NCBI RefSeq assembly: GCF_020520425.1
Contig: NC_079491.1
Span: forward strand, 35,827,449-35,891,448
Direction of reading: 5' to 3'
Length of the DNA stretch: 64,000 nucleotides
From: Spinacia oleracea
Lineage: Eukaryota; Streptophyta; Magnoliopsida; Caryophyllales; Amaranthaceae
Below are positions 30,848 to 41,253 of the stretch, piece after piece; the stretch's first letter is position 1, and each line of letters starts with the position of its first letter. The translations under genes were made by a program, and so were the position numbers. The notes beneath the pieces were generated by a model. The model was not told the DNA's origin. It was given only the letters and a program-made list of their open reading frames with translations, and searched no databases.

Positions 30848-33632
30848 ATTAAAACTACAATTGAAAAGAATAAACAAATAAATAACCATTCACAGTTTCT
30901 CTTAATAAACTTAAATTCTAGCATTCATGCATAATTCAATGTTTATTAAGCATTTTATTCAAGTTATGTGTTCCGGCAGGTGTGAATAAAATGATTCCAA
31001 GATCCTAAAATCATTGAAGAACTAAGCACAGTTTGTCGACTTAATCCTAGAACATCTTAGGTAAGCAAAAGCCTTTTGCTAATAGTCTAGAAACTATTCT
31101 TGGTTGATAGGTACGTCTAAGAACTTATTAGGTAAACCTATCGAATTTGCCACGACATAAAAGGACTCCTTACTTATATCGTTGAGTTTCACCAAAACTA
31201 ACATGTACTCACAATTATTTGTGTACCTTGCCCCTTTAGGACCAATAAGTAACACCTCGCTGAGCGAAAACTATTACTAGATTGATGTAAAGGATATCCA
31301 AGCAAGTGTATATTTTGGCATGGCACCTTTTAACTCAATTTTTAAGTTTGGAACTTAAGGCTCTTACTATGTTGGTTAGATTTTAAGTGAACTAAAATCC
31401 TTAATCATGCAACATAATCAAGCTTTTGATCTCATGCATTTTAAGACATATTTAAAGCAATAAATAACTTAAAACATGCATAAGATATATGTGATCTAGT
31501 ATGGCCCGACTTCATCTTGAAGCTTTGACTTCAAAGTCCGTCTTGAAAATCTCCGTGGGAGGCACCATTTTCTTCAAATAGGATAAGTTATAACTAATTA
31601 CAACTATTTGATGGTACGCAGACCATATTTGAATTGAAAAACAACTTTGGTACTTTAGACCAATTACATTCAAATTAATGGTACGCAGACCATATTTTCT
31701 ATCCTATTTGGGCCATACTAGTCACTTCATAACCTGCAAAACAGTACATATACAATATATACCATTCACCCATTCATTATCATGAATGGCCCACATAGCT
31801 GGTTAGTTAAACACATTATGCATCACGTAAACATTTGCAGCAATTAATCAAGGGCACCAATAATCTACCAATTATTCAGTCCTTATTAATTCTAATCGAG
31901 TTGTTTTAACCTTAAGGATTTGTAGACCTAATCAAGAGTTTATGACTAAAAGCACTCCCACTCAAACCAATAAATTCATATGCTTTACTAATTTTAAACA
32001 TAAAATTGTATTTCTAGTCTAACCGGAAACATACAAATTTAATTAAAATTTAAAGCTCATATAAATTTATAATTGAATCCAAAAATTTAATTTTAATTTC
32101 AGTCACATTTAAATTAATTTATGATTTTAATTTTAGTAAAATAATTAGAATAAATGCCATTTATTATAATTATAATATTCAAAATTAAAATCCAAGAAAT
32201 TAATTCAAATTATTAATTTTAAAATCAATTAAAAATTACGTGAACTGAAATTTTCAAATTAAACATTCAAAACGATCTAATCGTAACGCAAACACCCTAT
32301 GCGTTGCACGCCCATGGGCTGTACGCACACAGCCATTGCTGGCCATGTGCGCGCAGCCCATGCGCTCGTTGCATAGCTGCTGCTGTCCCATACGCAAGCC
32401 TCCGCACAGCGCCCACCGCACGCGAGCTATCGCTCGCAGCGCGCGCGCGTTACCGCGCTCGCTGGTGCGCGAGATCGCTCGCTGGTGCGCGCGAGCCATC
32501 GCTCGCTGGGGCGCTGCATCGCTCGCTGGCGCGCGAGATCGCGCGCTGGCGCGCGAGATCGCTCGCTGGTGCGCGCGAGTGATGCTGGGCGCAGCGCTCG
32601 TGGCACGCGAGCTTGCGCTCGCTGCGCACGAGGCTGCGCGCTGTTGTGCGAGGCAGCGCGCGCTGTGGCGCAGCTCGCTTGCTGCCCACACGCGACTGCC
32701 TTGGCTCGCCCCTCGCCCATGCCCATACGTTCATTGCTCGTGGCACACGACACAAGGCAGGGCTGCTGCCTTGTGCTCGTGCACTACGGCCTTGCTCATT
32801 GCATTCGTGCCGCACGGGCGACGAGCTCCCTTGCTCGTCGTCGCATGCCCGCATTATACAACACCCCTTAAGGGTAACACGAAGCGTCCATTGCTTCGCG
32901 CGTGCAAGTTATTTGAACGAATCGCATAAAATTTAAAATTTATATTTAAAATTAATGACAAATTAATAAATAATATTAATTTCATAATTTTAGGGCGAAA
33001 AATCGAAAATTTATTATCCAATTGATTTCCGATTGATATGGATTCAAGTCTAGGTCATAAAAATTTAAAATTTATCGTAAATTTACAATTTTTATGGTGG
33101 TTTTTAATCATAGGTTTCTAATTAAATTACAATTAATTATGAAAATCAAATTAATTCTAAATTATTCTAATTTTCAACAAATTAATCATAATTACAAATT
33201 AGATTGCATAATTAACAAGACTAGGCATTCAAACTTGTTAAACATATGCAATAGGTCAATCAAAAATTCAAGATTTATCAACAAGAATCGCAAATATTTA
33301 ATTTAACATCTTAAATTTACGAAATTTTGCATTCGAAAAACTAAAACCTTCGAAAAGTCATAGTTAGGCTTCGAATTTGAGAATTCTGGGTTCGGCAGAA
33401 AAATACTATTTTTGTCAAAATTTTAGAATGCCTTTTACATGCGGAATTGACACAAAAATCACTCAATTCGGATGAGTAATGAAGAAACTGCCGAAAAACT
33501 GCGTACGTATAATTAAATAAACGCAATTTGCAACTAATTAACAATTACGAAAATTAATCACCCCTTTTAATTCTTGCAAATTTGTAATATTTAACCATGT
33601 TCATGCAATTTAGATTATGAAAATAATAAGGG
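30848..33632 (-). other. Long untranslated leader of the young copia element
   Basis: About 2.8 kb between primer site and gag with no substantial gag-like frame. BARE/Angela elements are known for leaders of this kind. It holds a GC-rich island (32280-32870) flanked by strongly AT-rich DNA. The same leader, about equally long, is recognisable on the plus strand in the third copia element (56785-59400). Confidence 0.7.
32456..32590. repeat. GC-rich tandem repeat in the copia leader
   Basis: About six irregular copies of a GCGCGCGAGATCGCTCGCTG-like unit of 20-25 bp. The wider block 32280-32870 is GC-rich against AT-rich flanks. It contains overlapping open frames in several directions, which is what a GC-rich repeat gives by composition; I do not call a gene. 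Confidence 0.7.
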
Positions 33633-33646
33633 GCTCGTGATACCAC
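33633..33646 (-). promoter_or_regulatory. Primer binding site, initiator Met-tRNA type
   Basis: On the minus strand TGGTATCACGAGCC follows the 5' LTR after one base, close to the TGGTATCAGAGC complement of plant initiator Met-tRNA with a small difference. Confidence 0.75.
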
Positions 33647-34986
33647 TGTGAGGTTATGATACATATGACATTACATAGATCATGCGGAAACAACCATTAA
33701 CCCAGGAAACATATTATTTACACATAATCATTTAACATAGTTTAGATGCATACTCTTTGTTGCGTGCCTTCCCTAGCTGCGCCCGAACCGAACAAGAACA
33801 AGTCTTTTAGGACTCCAAGTGTCGTCCCTCCGTAGAAAGTCCACAGCACGTCCGGATCCGCCTTAAGATTGACCAACTAGAATCGCCCTTAAGGTACTCA
33901 GAAAATTCGGCACTTTTGGGGCAAGATGGGTGTTTGAATTTTCTCTCAAAAAACTCACTTTTGAATACTTTGAAACTTGTGTATAAATTATGACCCCTAG
34001 GCCTTTATTTATAGAGTTATGGAAAAGGAATCGTAATCCTAGTAGGATGCGAATTAATTGGAATTAGAATTCTACATGAATTCTACTTAATCAATTTATC
34101 CAATAGGAATAGACATTTAATCATACACTGACTCTTGCAGATTCAGGAATCTCGCATGAGCTCAAACTCACACACACACGGCAGCCACAAGGGCTGCCCA
34201 CGCATGCGAGCAGCAGCCCACGCAGCGCGGCCCACGCATGCGTGGCCTTGTGCGCGCTGGGCTGTGGCGTGCGTGCTTGCTGGGCGATGGCCTGGCTTCG
34301 TGCTGGGCCTTCGTCCGGCAGGCCTCGTCCGATGCTAATTCGTACGATACGCTTCCGATTAAAATTCCATTTCCGGAATCTATTTCCGATACGAACAATA
34401 TTCAATATTTCCGATTCCGGAATTAATTTCCGTTTCGAACAAATATTTAATATTTCCGTTTCCGGAATTATTTTCCGATTCCGGTAATATTTCCGATTCT
34501 GACAATATTTCCGTTTCCGGCAATATTTCCGATTCTGGTAATATTTCCATTTCCAACAATATTTTCCGATACGTACCATGTTTCCGTTTCCGGCAACATC
34601 TACGACTTGGATAATATTCATATTTCCGATACGATCCATATTTCCGTTTCCGGCAATATCATCGTTTCCGGAGTATTCATTTCTTGCCTGTGACGATCTT
34701 AGCTCCCACTGAAACCAAGATCCGTCGGTTCCGAATATTCATAGATGGAGTATTTAATGCCATTAAATACTTGATCCGTTTACGTACTATTTGTGTGACC
34801 CTACGGGTTCAGTCAAGAGTAAGCTGTGGATTAATATCATTAATTCCACTTGAACTGAAGCGGCCTCTAGCTAGGCATTCAGCTCACTTGATCTCACTGA
34901 ATTATTAACTTGTTAATTAATACTGAACCGCATTTATTAGACTTAACATAGAATGCATACTTGGACCAAGGGCATTATTTCCTTCA
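33647..34986 (-). repeat. 5' LTR of the young copia element
   Basis: Pairs with 24657-25996, same length and one visible difference. The TATA box is at 34006-34013 on the minus strand. Confidence 0.93.
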
Positions 34987-35323
34987 CTAGTTTGGAAAGA
35001 CCATAGTTTGACTCTTTTTGGATAAGGCATGAAACCGAGCGGGTGACATTCGGGTACGGGAGAGAAACACTTATTTTTGGCAAACTTGAAAAGTACGTTC
35101 AAACACAAGACAAGGATCGTTTTCATGAAATCCTAATCATGGCACTAGGCGGGTTGAATCATGCATTTAGAACATTGTATTTGCCACTTGTGCGTGATCA
35201 CTTTGCTTGAAAGTTAATTAAGGGAACCTAAGGCCGGTTTGTCCAAAAATTTTCTTTGTTACGCGTGATGTAACCTTTGTATATTGTTGTATTTAGCATG
35301 TTGGGTGATGAAAGCGATAAACA
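34987..35323 (+). other. Continuation of the interrupted gypsy remnant
   Basis: Starts with the second copy of CTAGT and continues the sequence broken at 24656. No open protease or RT frame is readable. It ends where the Tat-like LTR begins (TGTAAAACATC at 35324). Confidence 0.45.
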
Positions 35324-37050
35324 TGTAAAACATCATCACAAATAGTAGCTAGGAATTATCAAAATGCGTACAAAACCACATCACCTTAAAAAAAAGGTGA
35401 GTAAAGAGTGCGGAATTAAAATTGGAAGCATAGAAAATAGAGGTGCGATATTGAAATTGCGTTATTGAAATTGTGTTATTGAAATTGCGATATTGAAAGT
35501 GTGATATCGAAATTGCGGTATTGAAATGCGGTATTGAAAGTGCGATATTGAAATGACAATATTTAAATAACGATATTGAAATCGTATTATTATACTTGAG
35601 ATCCGAACTCCCCAACTACTTAATAATAAGTGTGTCCGACACGGATTCAATTCTCTAAAAATCTCCACTTTAGATGAGTTTCTCATCATAAAGTATCCAT
35701 GATTTTGGTTATTGAAATAGAACTTTAATATTGAACTTGAATATTGAAGTTGAATATTTAAATTAAGAGACTTGGTTCTTAAAGATTAAACCTTTTAATG
35801 TAAAAAAGGCCTCACCTTTAATATGCTCCATAACTTGAAATTGATTCTAGTTTAAGGAGTAATTGATCTCGCTTAAACATCATTGAATATTGAAAATAGG
35901 AGTTGTATTTGAATATGGAAAGTTGAATGTTCATGTGTTCTAGTTTGGAGAAGGGTTTGCACTTTTCCAAACATCCCTGAACTTTGAAAAGATTTGTATT
36001 TTGTAAAATTGTATGATGATTGTTGTAAAGGAGAAACCTTTCAAGCATGAAAGTTCTTCACTTTACTAACCATTTTCGAAAATAAAGCTTGAATCTTGCA
36101 TATTGATATTGAAAATGTGCTTAGAAAATCATTTGCGAGAAGTTTCAAGAGTGAAAACCTCCCAAATATTGCACTTTTGAACACTTTCCTAGTTTATCAT
36201 GAGTTTTCACTCAAATGAAAACATTACAGGAATTGAATATTGAACTTAGAAAGATAGAAAAGTAGAGAATATCATGATGATTTAATTAGGGATTCAGATT
36301 TACCTATTTAGGATTAGGTTAGTTTTCCGATTTGTACTCCCAATTGCTTTAATATTTTTGAGGAATTGTATTAGAAATGGTAGATTAGAACTTGTATTTT
36401 GTATTAGAATTTGAGAGGAAAAATCGAAATTACGACGTTGTATTGAATTCTTCCTCCCCAATTTGTGTGAAAATGAGGGTTTAAATAGGATATTATGCGG
36501 CTAAACGCCAAGGCACGTCAGCTCCCAGCGCCTGGGACAGGTGACGTGTCCCAGGTGCCGCCAAACAAGGACGATGACACCGTCCTTGTGCTTTATTTTG
36601 TAGCTTTGTACCTTTGTACGACTTGTCGATTTATGGCACGTAGATTTGCTTGGAGGTTAAGGAAATTTGCGACTAAAAACACTCCTTTTTTGGTGCTCGG
36701 GTTTTGTATTTTGAACTTGATTTTACAGGACGGGGCCCGGCATGCTCGATTTTATGGGTCGCTGCCCGATTTTGGATTGCTTAATGGCATTTCGACTGGA
36801 AACGACCTTGTAAAACCAATGGAGAGGTCCATTTGGTGAAATTGTGTTTGGATTTTGAATTTAATTTTTGGAAATAGAATTTTGTAACGAGTTCCGGAAT
36901 GGGAACGGGCTCGGGAATCGGACTTTGGATTTTGGATTTTGGAATATATCTTAGCAATTGGGACTTTTGCACGAAGTTGTACCAACCACCTAGCAAGGAT
37001 AATGGTCTCGTCATCATCCCATTAGAGGAGACACAAATTAGGTGTTTACA
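35324..37050 (-). repeat. Tat-like Ty3-gypsy LTR, minus orientation
   Basis: On the minus strand it starts TGTAAACACCTAATTTGTG directly after a polypurine tract and ends with ACA about 1.7 kb later (plus 35324). It is recognisably related to the plus-strand LTR beginning at 54086: similar start, then blocks such as AACCTCCAAGCAAA, ACCCGTAAAACCGAG-like and GCAAACTAGAACA. Being next to a polypurine tract it must be a 3' LTR. Its 5' partner is not in the window. Confidence 0.7.
35445..35590. repeat. Short tandem array (GCGATATTGAAATT-like, 12-13 bp) in the Tat-like LTR
   Basis: About eleven irregular copies of a CGATATTGAAATT-type unit in one orientation. Related TATTGAA motifs continue to about 35750. 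It is not seen in the part of the 54086 LTR that is present. Confidence 0.65.
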
Positions 37051-37600
37051 TAAGCCCCCACTTTGATTGAGCGTTCGGTTAGGCAAGCGAAAGCCAAAGT
37101 TTTCTAATAGGGACCGAGAATAGTCGAGACGCTCTGCAATCAAGACCATTCTTTGTACGCCGGTACCAACACAAGACAAGCGTTAGAAGAAGAAGGATAG
37201 AGTCTACCTCCTTGTGGCTTAACGACTTTGATCTTTGTATTTGTATTGCTTTTCCGCCTTTGACTTAGAATGGAGCTTGGCATCGAAAATTTTGAATCTT
37301 TGAATTTCGAACTTTGAACTTTGAATTTTGAATTTTGAATTTTGAATTTTGAACTTGAATACCCGGAGTTAATCCTTTGGGTTTTGTACTTGTTTCGAAT
37401 GCCGCCTGAAGCTTGAGCTGCTGGGGAATATATCCACTAGGGAGAAGATTTTTTACTGACTCTTGAGGTTTGAAAAATTTTGTTGACCTTCCCGGAGCTT
37501 GGATCCGCTGGGAGTAGAACGCTTAAATCCGCATATTTTTCGAACTTCGTATGCTTGAGATATTTGTCTGTTGATGCCGGTGGAACAAATGTATACCGTA
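37051..37600 (-). other. 3' internal region and polypurine tract of a minus-strand Tat-like element
   Basis: The minus strand reads AAAGTGGGGGCTTA immediately before the LTR, a purine tract. Upstream on that strand are ATTCAAAATTCAAAGTTC-type repeats (37300-37365) and CCAGCGGATCCAAGCTCCGG-like sequence. The same style of sequence occurs on the plus strand at 53500-53830. The two segments are inverted relatives. Confidence 0.6.
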
Positions 37601-37740
37601 TTTATTGGAAAGTAGCCTGATTCGACGTTTGATGCCTGGTGCAGAAAACCGTAGCAGAAAAGTACGTATAATCAGTACGGATGACCGCGCCAAGATTTCG
37701 GGCGCATGGTTCAGTGCCAGCGCCCAGCGCAGGGTTTATG

Positions 37741-37748
37741 TATAAATA
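37741..37748 (+). promoter_or_regulatory. TATA box upstream of the second PMD gene
   Basis: TATAAATACCCCCC in plus orientation, about 730 bp upstream of the PMD ATG. The Tat-like LTR at 54086 has the same TATAAATACCCCCC box at 54737, so this promoter may derive from an LTR. Confidence 0.5.
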
Positions 37749-37827
37749 CCCCCCGCCATGCTCTTTGCATGAGCACCTCCATTTTCTTATTCTTTCTCTG
37801 TCAAATTTCGATTTCTCTCTCCCTTTG

Positions 37828-37977
37828 GCTTTGTTTCTCTTGTCTTTCCTCTTCCCTTGTCCATGTAAGTATTTCAAGTTTTGCTTATGAAATTACCTTG
37901 CTGCTTTGTTTCTCTTGTCTTTCCTCTTCCCTTGTCCATGTAAGTATTTCAAGTTTTGCTTATGAAATTACCTTGCA
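37828..37977. repeat. Tandem duplication of 75 bp
   Basis: Two adjacent copies (37828-37902, 37903-37977) beginning GCTTTGTTTCTCTTGTC and ending AAATTACCTTGC. They are the same apart from the final base. The duplication lies in the presumed leader of the second PMD gene and includes a CATG|GTAAGT-like donor in each copy (CCATGTAAGTATTTC). Confidence 0.85.
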
Positions 37978-38470
37978 TGTAGGGTAGATTTTTGTACTTG
38001 AAATGTTCTTGTATTTGTTGATGTTGTATTTGTATAGTAGTAGGCTTCTTGTACTTTGTATGAAAAAATTGTTTGGTAGCCACCTTGAACTTGAACTGTT
38101 GGAACTTTGTAGATTGTGGACTTGAACTCTTGCATTTTGAATCTTATATCTAGAATTTGTAGACAATGATTTCACTGGGGACCTTTACGGGTCTTGTATA
38201 AGAATAGGCTTGGATAGCCTAGACATTAGTGTAGATGTTGAATATCTTCTTTGGCATGGGTAGCCTAGGCATTGGTGTAGACCTTGAACACCTGCTTCGG
38301 CATGGATAACCTAGGCGTTGTTGTAGTCCTTGAATAGTCCCTTGAAATAGAGGTCCCTGACTAGACTTGTATGGTCACTAGGGATTCTTAGGCTCTTGAA
38401 CTTTTGTACGGGCTAGTATATGATAGCCCCCAGACTTGGATGTTGATTTTTTTATTTTGAATGCTTTAGT

Positions 38471-41253
38471 ATGCCTCGTCACAATCGGAGGAAGCTTGCT
38501 GAATGCTCGAGCAGCCGAGCGGCCATGGAAGATGCTTCAGACAACGAAGCTGCTGAGATGGAGCCAGTGTCTGCTGGCATGACTCCGAGGGGAAGATCTG
38601 CTTTTGACAGTATTGGATTGTAGCCCACGGGCCTTGTATTCTACCTAAGACATCACTTGTCTCAGCGGCCACGTGTGGGCTTGGTACGCCTTGTATTTTG
38701 CTTTTGAACTTGCTACTTGAATTTGTATAGGTTTGTATTGATCTGCCCCTTTTGTAGACTGATGGGGAAGGGTTCCGAGTGTTCTGGTCTTTGGAGGAGC
38801 TTTGGAATGTCCTCCGACCATTCTTGATGCCGAGGAGACCCGTGTGATTTGGGCTCAGACTGGTTTTGCTCCTTTCTGGGAGGCAGTGAGAGGTTTTAGA
38901 GGGTTGGTGGGCGTCAAATCCCGGACACAGGCCCATTTGGAGTTGTGGTGGGACACCACTGATACATTTCACATGAGCTGGGGGGGATCACCATCACTCC
39001 CTTCGAGTTCGCCATGATTACTGGCCTCTCGTTTTCTGAGAGGGAGGTTGCTTTCGACTCTGCCTTGAAATGGCATTCTGCTGGCGTTAGGGACTTGATC
39101 GACATTGTTGTTGATTTGATCACGGATAGTGATTCCTCTGCTTCAGCGGAGGTGATTCTGGCGGGGCTTCGCCTAGCTGATGTGACAGCCGAGCAGAGGG
39201 TTTGGCTCTTCCTTTTGGCCCTTATAGGTCGAGAGGTTGCCCCTGGCAGGAGTAGTCGCATGCTTGTGGGCTTTCTGGGGGCTTTGAGAGACATGCGGGC
39301 TGTTTCGGGCCTTAGCTGGGGTAGCTTAGCACATGGCCACCTCTTGTACGAGCTGAAGAACGCTTCACGGACTTCCCAGAAGAGTTCGGTGAGCATAGCC
39401 GCCTTGTGGAGAGTGCTGGAGGTATTTGGAACTCCTTGAATTTTGTATTTTGTACTTGTATGTTGTATTTTGTATGCATAAGACTGACTGACGTCTTGTT
39501 TGCTTTTGAAGATCTGGACGTATGAGCATTTTCCTGGCTTGGCGCCTGCTCTCCCTAGAGTTGCGGCTTACCCGTTTGCTGCCTCTTGGGAAGGAGCGAC
39601 GCGCAGGAAGGTGTCTTTGGCGATCTTCCACAGAGCTTTGCAGGTCCTGTCTCTCGGGGAGGTGCGTTTGCATTTTGTAGGACATTGTCCCAATTGTGTT
39701 TTGTACATTGACTAAGTTGTCTGTCCTGTAGGTGTGTTGGCGCCCTTTTGCTGACGCGCCAGTGCCTCCTTCGGCTGTCTGAGCCTATTTCTTATCTGGG
39801 CGATGGGTGCTGATCCTGGGGTTTATCGCCCCATGTGGTATCTGGGCGAGCGGGTGACTCTTCAGCACAGTATTGGAGGTAGGCATGTTCCTTTGGATCC
39901 TCCGGAGTCCATGTTGTTGAAGGCTGTTGATGTTGCCCGAGTCTATGTGGAGGGCATGGAGGCAGGTGGTGACTCCATTTATCTCCCATGGGAGATCTTT
40001 GCAGACAGGGGTGCTAGCTATAGAGACTTCATGTCGAGACTTTCTCGAGCAGTTCGCTTTGTGCCACCGGTAAGCTTTGGATTTGAATTTTGTACTCTTG
40101 TATTCTTGTACTCTTGTATTATTGAATCTTGTATAATTGAACATTGTATGTGTGCTTGTAGGTCGAGGAGGTCGACCCGGAGGACGTCCCCTATGCTGAC
40201 AGGGTCCTCCTTTATGTGGACTCGGATGGAGAGCAGGTGGAGTTTACTGTCCCGATGGCCTCTCCTCCAGATCGGATGGCGGCCAATGCTCTTCCGGAGC
40301 TTTACGCAGCTGTGAGTGCTTTTGTTTAAAATCCCCGAAAATAATACAAACCCCATACAAATTCTACATAGCTTCCATGGGTTTAAAATCCCTAGAAATA
40401 ATACAAAGTCCTATACTGGGTTGAAAATCCCCAAAAATAATACAAGTCCCTCACTCCATACGGGTTGAAATCCCCTTGATATATTCCTAATTCAAATCTT
40501 CAAATTCTAAAAAATTTCGATGGGTTGAAACTCCCCTGAAATTATACAAGCCTACAAAAATTAGGTTGAAACTCCCCTAAAATATTTCTAATTCAAAGCC
40601 TTTCATACAAAATCAGGTTTAAACTCCCTAAAATACTCCTAGTTCTATGCCAGGTTGAAATTCTCTTTAAATATTCCTAGATCAAACACAAGTTCTATGC
40701 CGGGTTAAAATCCCCTTGAAATAGTCCTAGTTCAAATACAAAATTCTATGTCGGGTTGAAATTCCCTTGAAATAGCCCTAGTTCAAGTCTTCAAATACCC
40801 ACGGGTTGTTATTCCCTAGAAATAATACAAAATTACAAATTCTATGGCGGGTTAAAATTCCCTAAAATATTCCTAGTTCAAGTATTCAAATTTACAAAAG
40901 GATGAAGTTCCTCTAAAATATTTCCAAAGGGTTGCGAATCCTGATACAAGTAAAAGTTCCAACAGGTTTGAATTCCTCTAAAAATAGTCCCAACAGGTTG
41001 TAAATCCCGGGAACATTTTCCAAATTCAAATGGGTTGATGTTCGCTCCAAAGTACAAGAATCATATGGTCTATTTGGGCCTCGAGACTTTTGAGAGGGCC
41101 TACAACATTGGGGACGATATCGAAGATGACCAAGACAGTGAGGTCAGGACTGACACCGAAGAGGACCCATTCAATGATGATCAACCCCGTGATTACCAGG
41201 CAAGCGAGCCAGAGCAAATTGAGATCGATGGTTCCTACAATGACGATGACTAA
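38471..41253 (+). pseudogene. Second plant mobile domain gene, in a Tat-like gypsy region, broken
   Basis: Starts ATGCCTCGTCAC. Likely exons: 38471-38683 (ends GGCTTG|GTACGC), 38758-39421, 39512-39661, 39732-40069 (CACCG|GTAAGC), 40162-40311 and a last exon 41024-41253 with an acidic tail (IGDDIEDDQD, YNDDD-stop). PMD hallmarks: PTGLVFYLR, RVIWAQTGFAPFWEAV, HLELWWDTTDTFHMSWG, then ITPFEFAMITGLSF and a later block YRPMWYLGERVTLQH. Breaks: an in-frame TAG at 38621-38623, a frameshift around 38810-38830, and a lost base in the G run near 38980. It is antisense to the LTR at 35324-37050 and sense to the one at 54086. Its sequence is clearly different from the PMD gene in the MULE. Extra, often antisense, ORFs are known in Tat/Ogre-type elements. 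Confidence 0.75.
40325..41010 (+). repeat. Degenerate minisatellite, GGGTTGAAAATCCCC-type
   Basis: At least a dozen units of about 45-65 bp, each containing GGTT(G/T)AAA(T/C)TCCCCTAAAATA followed by TCCTAGTTCAA or ATACAA-type text. It occupies what would be the last intron of the PMD gene. Confidence 0.75.

Larger units (their letters stand above)
24657..34986 (-). mobile_element. Young, apparently intact Angela/BARE-type Ty1-copia retrotransposon
   Basis: 10,330 bp, transcribed on the minus strand. Both LTRs are 1,340 bp, start TG and end CA in the usual way, and I could see one difference between them. The target duplication CTAGT is exact (24652-24656 and 34987-34991). Order along the element: 5' LTR (33647-34986), Met-initiator primer site, a 2.8-kb leader, one gag-pol ORF, about 860 bp of 3' non-coding DNA, polypurine tract, 3' LTR (24657-25996). 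The integrase and reverse transcriptase motifs and the long leader fit the Angela clade. Everything needed for autonomous movement appears to be present. Confidence 0.95.

Noticed and set aside
32254-32936. Overlapping long open frames on both strands rich in Ala and Arg
   Set aside because: They coincide with a GC-rich tandem repeat that lacks stop codons in most frames; no frame shows a recognisable domain, so composition explains them.
37706-37987. ORF with a repeated CFSCLSSSLVHVSISSFAYEITL-like peptide
   Set aside because: The repeat is simply the translation of a 75-bp DNA duplication in a leader region with donor-like sites; not a protein repeat family.
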